Assembly (NCBI RefSeq): GCF_005862235.1
Contig: NZ_VCEK01000003.1
Coordinates: 199 to 64,198 of the forward strand
Source: Saccharomonospora piscinae
Lineage (GTDB): Bacteria > Actinomycetota > Actinomycetes > Mycobacteriales > Pseudonocardiaceae
Direction: 5' to 3'
DNA length: 64,000 nt
This document shows, piece by piece, positions 1 through 8,306 of the stretch (position 1 is the first letter of the stretch; each line of letters starts with the position of its first letter). Both the position numbers and the translations under genes were made by a program. Below the pieces are notes generated by a model. The model was given only the letters and a program-made list of their open reading frames with translations, was not told where the DNA came from and did no database searches.

Positions 1-5
1 ACGGG

Positions 6-659
6 TCAGTCGAACAGCCGGTGGGGCATCGGCTCGTCGACGGCCTCGATGGTCAGGTCGTGTCCCCGGCCCGCGAACGAGCCGCCGAGCTCCTCGGTGT
101 ACACGCACACGCCGGTACCCACGTCGAGTCGCACCCGATGGGCCTCGGCGTAGCGCAGGTCCGGCTCCCGCGCGCGTACCGGCTCGACGCCCATGTCGGC
201 TTCGATGTCCTCGCTGATCCGGGAGAACAGCAGCGGGCAGCAGGAGCACCGCGGATCGTAGTGTTCGCCCGGTACCAACTCGGCCTGCCACGCACGTCTG
301 CCGTGGTGCACGACCTCGCCCAAGCCGTGGTGCTCCACCGGCGTACCCGCCACCGGAAGACCCTGGTCGGTCACGACGCCGAGCTCGCGCGGATTGAGCA
401 TCGCCACCCACCGGTAGTCCTGGTACATCGGGTCGTCGTCGGGCAGCGAAGTGTGTGCGGCCCGCTGCCGGTCCAGCACGCGGCCGTCCAGCGTCTCGAC
501 GCGCAGGTCGCCGGGGCGGCGCAGCCACGCGCGAACTGCGGTATCGGTGCGCCCCTCGCGGCGCCAGGTCACCGTGAACCGCAGCGTTCGCCACCGGCGC
601 GGCGACGACAGGGCCAGCGCGGTGAACGCGTCCACGGTCGGTGCAGACGGTGCTGCCAT
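6..659 (-). CDS. Hypothetical protein, 217 aa
   Basis: I do not recognise this family. The protein begins MAAPSAPTVDAF and contains a basic WRREGR stretch, a central beta-rich part and a CSCCPLL motif about two thirds along, which could bind metal or form disulfides. No signal peptide or membrane segment is seen. The ATG at 659 is chosen because the open frame upstream runs antisense to the divergent DinB-like gene and looks like a shadow. It is soluble and probably cytoplasmic. Function unknown. Confidence 0.7.
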   Translation of the reverse strand: MAAPSAPTVDAFTALALSSPRRWRTLRFTVTWRREGRTDTAVRAWLRRPGDLRVETLDGRVLDRQRAAHTSLPDDDPMYQDYRWVAMLNPRELGVVTDQGLPVAGTPVEHHGLGEVVHHGRRAWQAELVPGEHYDPRCSCCPLLFSRISEDIEADMGVEPVRAREPDLRYAEAHRVRLDVGTGVCVYTEELGGSFAGRGHDLTIEAVDEPMPHRLFD

Positions 660-707
660 CGGGGGATTGTCGCAGCGCCGGACGTCGTCATGCACGAGAA
701 TTCCGGC

Positions 708-1214
708 ATGAACGGCGTGGACGTACTGACCGACGGATTCGCCAGGGTCGCCGAGGCCGTACACGGGGCCGCGCGCGGCCTGGACCTCGCGGCACTGCAT
801 CACCGCCCCGACGAGCAGGCCAACTCGATCGCCTGGCTGCTCTGGCACCTCACGAGGGTGCAGGACGACCACGTGTCCGATGTGGCCGGTGTGGAACAGG
901 CATGGGAACAGGGCTGGGCGGACCGCTTCGCGCTGCCGTTGCCGCCGGGTGACACGGGGTTCGGCCACACGACCGAGGACGTCGACGCGGTCCGGGTCGA
1001 CTCGGCGGAGCTGCTGACCGGCTACCACGACGCGGTGTACGAGAACACCCTGTCGTACCTCGGCGGTCTCGATGACGACGATCTCGACGTCGTCATCGAC
1101 GAGTCGTGGACGCCGCCGGTCACGTTGGGCGTGCGGCTGGTCAGCGTCGTCGCCGACGACCTGCAGCACGCCGGGCAGGCCGCGTACGTGCGGGGTCTCT
1201 CGCTGCGTCACTGA
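708..1214 (+). CDS. DinB/DUF664-family protein
   Basis: A 168-aa four-helix-bundle protein of the DinB / mycothiol-dependent type. Early on it shows the pattern LLWHLTRVQDDH and near the end DLQHAGQAAYVRG; these three histidines match the usual metal-binding triad. Family members include mycothiol S-transferases and maleylpyruvate isomerase-like enzymes, so a thiol-dependent detoxification role is possible but not shown. It is divergent from the gene at 6-659. The ATG at 690 is an alternative start six codons upstream. Confidence 0.8.
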   Translation: MNGVDVLTDGFARVAEAVHGAARGLDLAALHHRPDEQANSIAWLLWHLTRVQDDHVSDVAGVEQAWEQGWADRFALPLPPGDTGFGHTTEDVDAVRVDSAELLTGYHDAVYENTLSYLGGLDDDDLDVVIDESWTPPVTLGVRLVSVVADDLQHAGQAAYVRGLSLRH

Positions 1215-1270
1215 CGCGCGCCGTGCTCGCTCGGCGCAACTGACCGAGCGTGACGTGGGACGATGGCGCC

Positions 1271-1843
1271 ATGCCCACGCTTCGCCTGACCGGCAACGCC
1301 GACGCCGACGAACTGCTCAGCCACGATGCGTTCGCCGTTCTCACCGGATTGCAGCTCGATCAGCAGTTCCCGATGGAACACGCCTTCATGGGACCGAAGA
1401 AGATCGCCGACCGGATGGGTGGCTTCGACATCCACCGGATCGCCGAGACCGACCTCGACGAGTTCGTGGAACTGTGCGTGCAGCCGCCCGCGATCCACCG
1501 CTACGGCGCGTCGATGGGCAGGCGGGTCCACGCGCTGGCGCACCACGTGCTGGAGCACTACGCGGGGGAGACCGAGCGGATCTGGACCGACGGCGACCCA
1601 AACGGCAAGCAGGTGCTGCGCCGGTTGAAGGCGATGCCCGGCTTCGGGGACCAGAAGGCCCGGATCTTCGTGGCGATGCTCGGCAAGCAATTCGGCGTCA
1701 CCCTGCCGGGCTGGCGGGAGGCGGCAGGCGCCTACGGGGAGGCGGGCTCCCGCCGCTCCATCGCCGACGTCACCAGCCCGGAGGCACTGGCCGAGGTGCG
1801 TGCGTTCAAGAAGGCCGCGAAGGAGGCCGCGCGGCAGGACTGA
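1271..1843 (+). CDS. HhH-GPD-type DNA glycosylase-like protein
   Basis: A 190-aa protein whose C-terminal half carries a helix-hairpin-helix stretch (LKAMPGFGDQKARIF) typical of the HhH-GPD base-excision glycosylase superfamily. Members of this actinobacterial subfamily are often named HesB-like or Fe-S assembly proteins without good evidence. It lacks the four-cysteine iron-sulfur loop of endonuclease III. The family suggests a role in DNA repair; substrate unknown. The start is set at the ATG before PTLRLTGNADADELL; an in-frame upstream codon at 1250 is less likely. Confidence 0.75.
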   Translation: MPTLRLTGNADADELLSHDAFAVLTGLQLDQQFPMEHAFMGPKKIADRMGGFDIHRIAETDLDEFVELCVQPPAIHRYGASMGRRVHALAHHVLEHYAGETERIWTDGDPNGKQVLRRLKAMPGFGDQKARIFVAMLGKQFGVTLPGWREAAGAYGEAGSRRSIADVTSPEALAEVRAFKKAAKEAARQD

Positions 1844-2116
1844 GCGTCCGGGTGTTCGCGGTCACGGGGCTCCCGGTTGCCACCCCCGGTGGACTAACCC
1901 GGTCAGCTCTCGCGTTCTGTGCGCGTCGCCACTACCGTAACCGGAAGCCGACCGAAATGGAGCGGGTACCGCGTTGTGCTTATAGCACACCGATTGTCAT
2001 GATCGGAAGCTTGCTGTCGGTGTTGTCACACGTGTTTCCGCGTTGTTGCTGGTAGCAACGCTGGGCGTCCCTCGTCGGGCTGAGCTCGGCAAAGCACTCT
2101 GTTACGTTGTTTGAAT
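1844..2116 (+). promoter_or_regulatory. ectA upstream region with promoter and four palindromes
   Basis: A 273-bp non-coding region, less GC-rich than its surroundings. It holds TGTGCT-TAT-AGCACA (1975-1989), CCGAT-N7-ATCGG (1990-2006), ACACGTGT (2028-2035) and GTTGCT-GGT-AGCAAC (2045-2059). A -10-like TACGTT sits at 2103-2108, eight bases before the ectA ATG, and no Shine-Dalgarno sequence is visible, so a leaderless mRNA is suggested. The palindromes are seen directly; that they are osmotic or nitrogen operators is inference. Confidence 0.5.
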
Positions 2117-2671
2117 ATGTCCGGAAAGCACTCGGAGCGTGCGAACGGCGATATTCTATCGACGGGCCGCATTGTGATCGAAACGCCAACCAAGCGTGAC
2201 GGAGCGGCTCTCTGGCGAATAGCCCGTGATTCGCAGAAGTTGGATCTGAACTCCTCGTACCAGTACCTGTTGTGGTGTGTTGATTTCGCCGACACCTCGG
2301 TGGTGGCACGGGTCGACGGGGAGGCCGTGGGGTTCGTCATCGCCTATCGTCGGCCCACCGAGCCCGATGCCGCGCTGGTGTGGCAGGTCGCCGTGGACGC
2401 GTCCCAGCGAGGGCGTGGCCTGGCAGGCACGTTGCTCGACGATCTGTTCGGCCGCCTGGTGAACGACGGGGTGCGGTACCTGGACACCACCATCACGCCG
2501 GACAACGACGCGTCGATCCGGTTGTTCGCGTCGTTCGCCAAGAGGTGGAACGCCACGCTGGAGTCGTCCCGGCTGTTCGAGGCCGACGACTTTCCGGACG
2601 TCCACGAGCCCGAGGACCTGTACCGCATCGGGCCGCTCTCGGCGCCCCCAGCGACAGTCGTGAGCGATTGA
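2117..2671 (+). CDS. ectA: L-2,4-diaminobutyrate N-acetyltransferase
   Basis: First gene of the ectoine operon. EctA acetylates L-2,4-diaminobutyrate with acetyl-CoA to give N-gamma-acetyl-diaminobutyrate. The 184-aa product is a single GNAT domain; the acetyl-CoA loop QRGRGLAG lies near residues 97-104 and is preceded by the beta-strand LVWQVAVD. Length fits the family. The ATG is preferred over the TTG two codons upstream because it lies at the expected distance from a -10 element. It is followed by ectB after 61 bases. Cytoplasmic. Confidence 0.93.
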   Translation: MSGKHSERANGDILSTGRIVIETPTKRDGAALWRIARDSQKLDLNSSYQYLLWCVDFADTSVVARVDGEAVGFVIAYRRPTEPDAALVWQVAVDASQRGRGLAGTLLDDLFGRLVNDGVRYLDTTITPDNDASIRLFASFAKRWNATLESSRLFEADDFPDVHEPEDLYRIGPLSAPPATVVSD

Positions 2672-2732
2672 CTCGCGAATGTGACCCATGTCGCGTCATT
2701 CGACTAGTTCCAATATCAGGAGACTGAGACAC

Positions 2733-3986
2733 GTGAGCATCTTCGAAACGCTCGAGTCCGAGGTGCGCAGCTACAGCCGTGGCTGGCCCACCGTGTTCGA
2801 CCGGGCACAGGGCAGCTGGCTCTACTCGGAAGATGGCAAGCCTTACCTCGACTTCTTCGCCGGCGCCGGAGCGCTGAACTACGGGCACAACAACCCGGTG
2901 CTCAAAAAGGCGTTGATCGATTACATTTCGCGCGACGGCGTCACGCACGCGCTCGACATGTACACCGTCGCGAAGCGTGACTTCCTGGAAGCGCTGAATG
3001 ACGTCATCCTCCAGCCACGCGAGCTGGAGTACAAGGTCATCTTCCCGGGGCCCGGCGGCGCCAACGCCGTCGAGGCCGCGCTGAAGCTGGCGCGCAAGGT
3101 GACCGGCCGGGAGTCGGTCATCAACTTCACCAACGCCTTCCACGGTATGACACTGGGTGCGCTGTCGGTGACGGGCAACTCGATGAAGCGCGGCGGCGCG
3201 GGCATCCCGCTGGTCCACGCGACGCCGATGCCCTACGACAAGTACTTCGACGGCGCGTACCCCGACTTCCTGTACTTCGAGCGGCTGCTGGAGGACTCCG
3301 GTAGTGGCCTGAACGAGCCCGCGGCCGTCATCGTCGAGACGGTGCAGGGTGAGGGCGGTATCAACGCCGCGCGCCTGGAGTGGTTGAAGGGCCTGTCGGA
3401 TCTGTGCCAGCGGCACGGCATCCTGCTGATCCTCGACGACGTCCAGATGGGCTGCGGGCGTACCGGGCCGTTCTTCAGCTTCGAGGAGGCCGGGATCAAG
3501 CCCGACATGATCTGCCTGTCGAAGTCGATCGGCGGGTACGGGCTGCCGTTGGCGATCACGCTGATCCGGCCGGACCTCGACGTCTGGTCGCCGGGCGAGC
3601 ACAACGGCACCTTCCGCGGCATCAATCCCGCGTTCGTCACCGCCGCCGAGGCGCTGCGTACCTACTGGAGCGACGACACGCTGGAGAAGGGCACCCGCGC
3701 CAAGGGCGACGCGGTGGGCCGGGTGTTCACGGAACTCGTGGACCGGCACCCGGACGCCGGTCTCGTGGCCAAGGGCCGTGGCCTGGCCAGGGGCCTCGAG
3801 TTCGCCAGCGGAGAGGTCGCCGGAAAGGTGTGCGCCGCCGCGTTCGATCGTGGTCTACTCATGGAGACCTCCGGGCCCGACGGCGAGGTCGTGAAGCTGC
3901 TTCCGGCGCTCACCACGACCGACGAGGAGATCGAACAGGGTCTGTCGATCATCTCCGAGTCCGTCGACTCCGTGCTCTCCCACTGA
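2733..3986 (+). CDS. ectB: Diaminobutyrate-2-oxoglutarate transaminase
   Basis: A 417-aa class-III PLP aminotransferase that makes L-2,4-diaminobutyrate from aspartate semialdehyde with glutamate as amino donor, the first step to ectoine. The PLP lysine is in LSKSIGG (about residue 263) and the aspartate that contacts the pyridine nitrogen is in [12 protein letters not shown]. The GTG at 2733 is chosen because AGGAG lies 10 bases upstream and the protein then begins with the family-typical [16 protein letters not shown]. It is co-directional with ectA and ectC. Confidence 0.95.
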   Translation: MSIFETLESEVRSYSRGWPTVFDRAQGSWLYSEDGKPYLDFFAGAGALNYGHNNPVLKKALIDYISRDGVTHALDMYTVAKRDFLEALNDVILQPRELEYKVIFPGPGGANAVEAALKLARKVTGRESVINFTNAFHGMTLGALSVTGNSMKRGGAGIPLVHATPMPYDKYFDGAYPDFLYFERLLEDSGSGLNEPAAVIVETVQGEGGINAARLEWLKGLSDLCQRHGILLILDDVQMGCGRTGPFFSFEEAGIKPDMICLSKSIGGYGLPLAITLIRPDLDVWSPGEHNGTFRGINPAFVTAAEALRTYWSDDTLEKGTRAKGDAVGRVFTELVDRHPDAGLVAKGRGLARGLEFASGEVAGKVCAAAFDRGLLMETSGPDGEVVKLLPALTTTDEEIEQGLSIISESVDSVLSH

Positions 3987-4027
3987 GCACGGCACGCACA
4001 ACCGATTCACGCGCAAGAGGAGAAACC

Positions 4028-4417
4028 TTGATCGTTCGCACCCTCGACGAGATCACCGGCACCGAGGCCGACATCCAGCAGCCGAACTGGCGCAGCAAGC
4101 GCATCGTGCTCGCCAAGGACAAGGTCGGTTTCTCGGTCCACGAAACCACGTTGTACGCCGGAACCGTCAACGACTTCTGGTATGCCAACCACATCGAGGC
4201 GGTGTTCATCGTCGAGGGTGAGGGCGAACTGACGGACAAGGCCACGGGCGAGACCTACCAGCTCAAGCCCGGGTCGCTCTACCTGCTCGACGAGCACGAC
4301 CAGCACCAGGTGCGGCCGAAGACGGACATGCGCACCGTCTGCGTGTTCAACCCGCCCATCACGGGTCGCGAGGTACACGACGAGAACGGGGTCTACCCGC
4401 TCGTCGTCGAGGACTAA
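4028..4417 (+). CDS. ectC: L-ectoine synthase
   Basis: A 129-aa cupin that cyclises N-gamma-acetyl-diaminobutyrate to ectoine with loss of water. It starts [15 protein letters not shown] and contains the cupin motifs [17 protein letters not shown] and [16 protein letters not shown], typical of EctC. The start is a TTG preceded by a strong AGAGGAGA Shine-Dalgarno sequence at 4016-4023; no ATG is available. It is 41 bases downstream of ectB and in the same operon. Confidence 0.95.
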   Translation: MIVRTLDEITGTEADIQQPNWRSKRIVLAKDKVGFSVHETTLYAGTVNDFWYANHIEAVFIVEGEGELTDKATGETYQLKPGSLYLLDEHDQHQVRPKTDMRTVCVFNPPITGREVHDENGVYPLVVED

Positions 4418-4568
4418 CCGCGAGCCGACTCCGGGTTTCGTGGGATCCGTCTCAGCGTGAGGCGGTTCCCACACCCCCCGATCGGGTATCACTCACTCGA
4501 ACGGGGTTCAGAGAAAAGCCCACGACAGAACGGAAAAAACATAGAGGCACTCGGAGGAGGCGAGTTAC

Positions 4569-5471
4569 GTGACTCTCGCGGAGAGCCGGACGTTAGACAC
4601 CTACCCCACTCGCGTGACCGGTGAGGCGCAACTGCTCGACCGGACCGACCCCACGGTGTGGGGCGGCGAGCACGACGGCCCGATGGACGGGGCCGCGCTG
4701 GCCTCGCACGACTCCAAGGGGTACTCGATCATCGAGGGCCTGCTGTCCCCGGCCGAGGTGCAGGGGTACTGGCAGGAACTGGTGCGGCTCTCGTCGGATG
4801 AGGAACTCAAGACCGACGAGCGGGTGGTCACCGAGAAGAAGTCCGGCAACGTCCGGTCCGTCTTCGAGGTCCACCGGATCAGCGAGCTGATCGGCGAACT
4901 GGCACGGGACCCCAGGATCCTGGACCGGGCGCAGCAGATCCTCGGCTCGGACGTGTACCTGCACCAGAGCCGGGTGAACTACATGCCCGGCTTCCGTGGC
5001 AACGGCTTCTACTGGCACTCGGACTTCGAGACCTGGCACGCCGAGGACGGCATGCCGAAGCCGCGCGCGGTGAGCTGCTCCATCGCGCTCACGGACAACT
5101 ACCCGTTCAACGGCGGCCTGATGGTGGTGCCCGGGTCGCAGCGGACGTTCGTGCAGTGCATCGGTGAAACGCCCGACGATCACTACAAGGCGTCGCTCAA
5201 GGAGCAGGAGATCGGCGTCCCGAGCGAGAACGACATCACGAAACTCGCCGCCGAGCACGGTATCGACCAGTTCACCGGGCCGGCGGGGTCGGCGCTGTTC
5301 TTCGACTCGAACATCATGCACGGGTCGGGCAACAACATCACCCCGTACCCGAGGTCGAACATCTTCCTGGTCTTCAACAGCGTGGAGAACGCGCTGGTGG
5401 AGCCGTTCGCGGCGAAGCACCCACGGCCGACGTTCATCGGCAGCCGCGACTTCACGCCGCTGACCCGCTGA
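4569..5471 (+). CDS. ectD: Ectoine 5-hydroxylase
   Basis: A 300-aa Fe(II)/2-oxoglutarate dioxygenase that converts ectoine to 5-hydroxyectoine. The iron ligands are the H-x-D in FYWHSDFETWH (about residues 152-154) and a distal histidine in MHGSGNN (about residue 251). FRGNGFYWHSDFETWH is the EctD signature. The GTG start follows a GGAGGAGG ribosome site. A 151-bp gap with no obvious hairpin separates it from ectC, so it may be read from the ectA promoter or from its own. Confidence 0.95.
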   Translation: MTLAESRTLDTYPTRVTGEAQLLDRTDPTVWGGEHDGPMDGAALASHDSKGYSIIEGLLSPAEVQGYWQELVRLSSDEELKTDERVVTEKKSGNVRSVFEVHRISELIGELARDPRILDRAQQILGSDVYLHQSRVNYMPGFRGNGFYWHSDFETWHAEDGMPKPRAVSCSIALTDNYPFNGGLMVVPGSQRTFVQCIGETPDDHYKASLKEQEIGVPSENDITKLAAEHGIDQFTGPAGSALFFDSNIMHGSGNNITPYPRSNIFLVFNSVENALVEPFAAKHPRPTFIGSRDFTPLTR

Positions 5472-5490
5472 GCGCGGTAGTTGAACTCGG

Positions 5491-5536
5491 AACAGACCGC
5501 GTCGGGCTGGGTGTAGTCGGCTTGACGCGGTCTGTT
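5491..5536 (+). terminator. Perfect 13-bp hairpin after ectD
   Basis: AACAGACCGCGTC at 5491-5503 is the exact reverse complement of GACGCGGTCTGTT at 5524-5536, with a 20-base loop. It begins 20 bases after the ectD stop. It is most simply the terminator of the ectABCD transcript, although no U-tract follows. Confidence 0.55.
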
Positions 5537-5646
5537 ACCGTATCCGAACCTCAACGGCGCGGCTGGTGAGGTGATCGCCGCCACCGGCGTGGGCATCCTT
5601 GCTCGGGGTGAGGCCAGCCGAGGCGACGATGTGTGATTTGCGCGAG

Positions 5647-5692
5647 TACGGCCCCGCGCCGCCAGATTCGGGACTGGTGGCACGGGGCCGTA
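5647..5692. terminator. Long imperfect hairpin between ectD and vapB
   Basis: Two 17-base arms (5647-5663 and 5676-5692) pair at 15 of 17 positions, starting TACGGCCCCG and ending CGGGGCCGTA, around a 12-base loop. There is no gene between ectD and vapB, and this stem lies just before the vapB promoter. It may be a second terminator or the remnant of an inserted element's end. Confidence 0.4.
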
Positions 5693-5710
5693 TTCGTGTG
5701 CTGGAACGTC

Positions 5711-5746
5711 GCTGACCAGGGCTGGTTGGGTGGTACCCTATATGGC
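5711..5746 (+). promoter_or_regulatory. Putative vapBC promoter (leaderless)
   Basis: A -35-like GCTGAC (5711-5716), a 17-base spacer and a -10-like TACCCT (5734-5739) are followed after seven bases by the vapB ATG. No Shine-Dalgarno sequence is present, so transcription probably starts at or next to the start codon. Confidence 0.4.
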
Positions 5747-5989
5747 ATGGTCAAGACTACGGTCTATCTTCCGGACGATCTCGAAACGAGATTGGACGCA
5801 GAGGCTGCGGCGTCTGGGGTCAGCAAGGCGGAGCTGATTCGGCGTGGAATCGCCATGGTCCTCGAAGCGTCCGGACGGCCGCGCGAGAAGCAGCCGCTCC
5901 CCGTGCTCCGCAGCGGGCAGTCCCGAGACGTCACCCAACTGGCCGAGGACGTTTCGCGTCAGATCAAGGACCGAGCATCTCGCAGATGA
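5747..5989 (+). CDS. vapB: VapB-type antitoxin, ribbon-helix-helix
   Basis: An 80-aa protein beginning MVKTTVYLPDDLETRLD, a classical ribbon-helix-helix (CopG/MetJ) DNA-binding start followed by VSKAELIRRGIAMVLE. The C-terminal tail should bind and block the toxin. It overlaps vapC by four bases (ATGA), the usual antitoxin-first layout. RHH antitoxins normally repress their own promoter together with the toxin. GC content is visibly lower than in neighbouring genes, which suggests horizontal acquisition. Confidence 0.85.
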   Translation: MVKTTVYLPDDLETRLDAEAAASGVSKAELIRRGIAMVLEASGRPREKQPLPVLRSGQSRDVTQLAEDVSRQIKDRASRR

Positions 5990-6423
5990 TTGTCGTCGCA
6001 GACACGTCCGCTCTCTACGCCGCGTTCGACGCTGACCAGGAAGAGCATTCCGAGGCAGCGTCCGTCATGGAATCCGAGACACTTGCCATCTCACCGTTGG
6101 TGTTGACCGAACTCGACCATCTGATCCGTCGGGATATCGGCTTTCTCGCTTCCTGCGACGTGGCCGAGGCACTGGTGGACCGCATCAGTGACGGGCAGTA
6201 CAAGCTGGCCGAACTGAAGCATACAGACATGATCGTCGCGCAGAAGGTTCGGCGACGCTATGCGTCACTGCGACTGGACCTTGCCGACGCGGTCGGTGTT
6301 CTCCTCGCGGACCGCTATCGCACTGATCGGATCTTCACGCTCGACCATCGAGACTACCGGGCGGTCAAGCCGTTGTCTCCGCAGTTCGACGCCTTCCGTC
6401 TGCTCCCGGCCGACGGTCGCTGA
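5986..6423 (+). CDS. vapC: VapC-type PIN-domain ribonuclease toxin
   Basis: A 145-aa PIN-domain protein. The acidic active-site residues are in IVVADTSALYAAFDAD near the N-terminus, LTELDHLIRR in the middle and LDLADAVGVLLADRY plus TLDHRDYRAV towards the end. VapC enzymes are Mg-dependent endoribonucleases that cut tRNA or rRNA when free of VapB. All key acidic positions look intact, so the toxin should be active. It is translationally coupled to vapB. Confidence 0.87.
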   Translation: MIVVADTSALYAAFDADQEEHSEAASVMESETLAISPLVLTELDHLIRRDIGFLASCDVAEALVDRISDGQYKLAELKHTDMIVAQKVRRRYASLRLDLADAVGVLLADRYRTDRIFTLDHRDYRAVKPLSPQFDAFRLLPADGR

Positions 6424-6443
6424 GCGAGCTGTTCTGGGGGCTT

Positions 6444-7319
6444 TCAGTCGAAGAGGCTCGTCTCCGAGTGGATCGCCAGCAGTTCGTACACCGGTCGCCC
6501 CCGCCGCCCGTCGATGGTGGTGGTGCGCACGACCCGCAGCCGCGCTGTCACCGGCCGGTCGAGGTTTTCCTTGATCTCGTCGAGCAGGTCGGGGGCCACC
6601 GCGCCCTGGATGGTGGCACCGGTGTCGCGTTCCAGGTAGAAGATCCGGCGCCGGGTGCGCACCCCGTCGAGCCTGCCCGTCACGGTCTCGTACCCGACGT
6701 CCTCGCGGGACTCACGCAGGCTGCCCTGCAACACCTTCGCCTGGTCGGTGGTCATGCTGCGCATGACCTCCTCACCGGCGGTGGGAGTGAGGGACAGCGC
6801 GACCCCGGACGTGCGCATGACGGCGTTGACGAGGTCGCTCACCGCGTTGCGCACGGTGTCGCGCTGGAGCAGCACGGCGTCGAGCGCACCGTCGTCCGAG
6901 CCGTTGACCGGCAGGAAGTCGCACAGCTCCTTGACCGCGCGTTCCGACAGCGTCTCGATACCGTCGGAGATGAGGGCACCCGGCAGCGAGGTCTCGGGGA
7001 ACCCGAAGAACATGGCGTTGCCCGCCTGGCCGCGCTGGATCAGCGGGGCCTTCTCGCGGTCGGCCGGCTGTACCGACGTGATCTCGGTCTGCGGGTTGCG
7101 CACGATGTGGCCGATCTTGGCCGTGGCGTCCTGGAGCGCGCGGCTGATGTCCGAGGACGTGTACGCGTCGAGGTGGGCCGAACCCAGCATGGACACGCGC
7201 AGCAACGGGGACCGGGAGCGCCGCTCGAACTTGGCGTAGGCGGCCATGGCGGACGCCCTCGCGAGGTCGTCGAGCCACGTGCCGCCGGGGATGTTGTCGG
7301 CCAGTTGCCGGAAACTCAC
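6444..7319 (-). CDS. Unrecognised protein, second gene of a two-gene module
   Basis: A 291-aa soluble protein that I do not recognise. It begins VSFRQLADNIPGGTWLDDLARA, has a helical middle part, and ends in a beta-rich segment (RIFYLERDTG, PVYELLAIHSETSLFD). No signal peptide, membrane segment or known catalytic motif is seen. The GTG start overlaps the stop of the nucleotidyltransferase-like gene upstream by four bases (GTGA), so the two are translated as a unit. The pair sits beside vapBC, so a defence or toxin-antitoxin-like role is possible but unsupported by motifs. Confidence 0.65.
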   Translation of the reverse strand: MSFRQLADNIPGGTWLDDLARASAMAAYAKFERRSRSPLLRVSMLGSAHLDAYTSSDISRALQDATAKIGHIVRNPQTEITSVQPADREKAPLIQRGQAGNAMFFGFPETSLPGALISDGIETLSERAVKELCDFLPVNGSDDGALDAVLLQRDTVRNAVSDLVNAVMRTSGVALSLTPTAGEEVMRSMTTDQAKVLQGSLRESREDVGYETVTGRLDGVRTRRRIFYLERDTGATIQGAVAPDLLDEIKENLDRPVTARLRVVRTTTIDGRRGRPVYELLAIHSETSLFD

Positions 7320-7807
7320 CAGCTCACCTCCGCGAAGCCCTTCACCGTGCCCGGCACGGGGCCGCGGGACCACACGGCCTCCCAGACGTCCTCGTCGCCG
7401 GGATGGCAGAGGAAACCGTCCACCAGGCCGCTCACGGGCTGCACCTGGTCGAGATACATCGCGGGCTGCTCGGCGATCACCCCGCGCAGGGTGAACATGC
7501 CGTAGAACGTGGCCCGCGCGGGGCCGTCGAGGCGCTTGAGCGTGCCCCACTCGTCGGGCACCAGCACCACGTCGACATCGTAGGGGACCTCCGCGGAGCG
7601 GACGGTGAGGCTGCCGCTGAGCCAGGCCCTACCCGACGGGATGAGCCGGCACACCACGCCCAGGTATCCGCTCAACGCGCTGAACAGGATCTCCCGCTCG
7701 TTCCGGTGCGGCGCGTCCCACACGAACCGCTCGTACAGATCGGAGAGGTCGGCCGGATGCCGCCCGGGCGGGAGAACGTGCTCCGACGTCCAGTGCGGTA
7801 GCGGCAT
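7316..7807 (-). CDS. Nucleotidyltransferase-fold-like protein
   Basis: A 163-aa protein. The segment LSGSLTVRSAEVPYDVDVVLVP has the GS...D-x-D arrangement of the polymerase-beta nucleotidyltransferase fold (the minimal NTases and DUF6932-type proteins have a similar start). The rest of the protein is short, so it could be a minimal NTase or a non-catalytic relative. The ATG at 7807 has AAGGA six bases upstream. It is translationally coupled to the unknown gene at 6444-7319. Substrate and role are unknown. Confidence 0.6.
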   Translation of the reverse strand: MPLPHWTSEHVLPPGRHPADLSDLYERFVWDAPHRNEREILFSALSGYLGVVCRLIPSGRAWLSGSLTVRSAEVPYDVDVVLVPDEWGTLKRLDGPARATFYGMFTLRGVIAEQPAMYLDQVQPVSGLVDGFLCHPGDEDVWEAVWSRGPVPGTVKGFAEVSW

Positions 7808-7868
7808 GCACGATCCTTACCTGCTGGCGTGAACCGGGGATCACCGGGCAATTTATCAGCCTGCCCCG

Positions 7869-8270
7869 TCAGTGGTCGCGGCGCGGGCGGTTCTCCTCCG
7901 CCACCGCGATGTCCCGATCGTCGGGCCACTCGTTGCGCGCGTGCCACTCCGACGCGGTCAGCGGCAGGATGCCGTGCGTGCTGCCCTCGTCGGGCACGTC
8001 GTCCGGTTCGGGCCGGGCGCGGGGTGGGGGTTCGCCGAACCGCAACTGCGGTGCGACCCGCTGGATGCGCTGGGTGCGTTCCGCCTCCGGTTCCGGTTCG
8101 GGCCTGCCGCTGGCGGCGTATCGTCCCTGCTCCGAGCCGGTGGCGGGCTCTCCGGTCCCGGCCGCGCCGCTCCGGTTCCGGACCGATCGCAGGATCACCG
8201 CGGCCAGCACGCCACCCACGACGAACGCGATCAACAACCACAGCCAGATCTCGCCGAACAACCACAGCAT
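7869..8270 (-). CDS. Small single-pass membrane protein
   Basis: A 133-aa protein starting MLWLFGEIWLWLLIAFVVGGVLAAVIL, one membrane anchor, followed by a charged, proline-rich, probably disordered tail. The ATG at 8270 is preferred over the one at 8291 because AGGAGG lies five bases before it. It lies 36 bases downstream of the OmpA-like gene on the same strand. In mycobacteria the OmpA-like protein ArfA is followed by the small membrane proteins ArfB and ArfC; this gene may be an analogue, but I infer that only from position and topology. Confidence 0.65.
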   Translation of the reverse strand: MLWLFGEIWLWLLIAFVVGGVLAAVILRSVRNRSGAAGTGEPATGSEQGRYAASGRPEPEPEAERTQRIQRVAPQLRFGEPPPRARPEPDDVPDEGSTHGILPLTASEWHARNEWPDDRDIAVAEENRPRRDH

Positions 8271-8306
8271 GGTGCCCTCCTGCCAGCTCATGCCGCGCCG
8301 ACGGCG

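Noticed and set aside
660-1211. N-terminal extension of the gene at 6-659
   Set aside because: It overlaps the DinB-like gene on the other strand and its translation lacks conserved character; the ATG at 659 gives a sensible protein.
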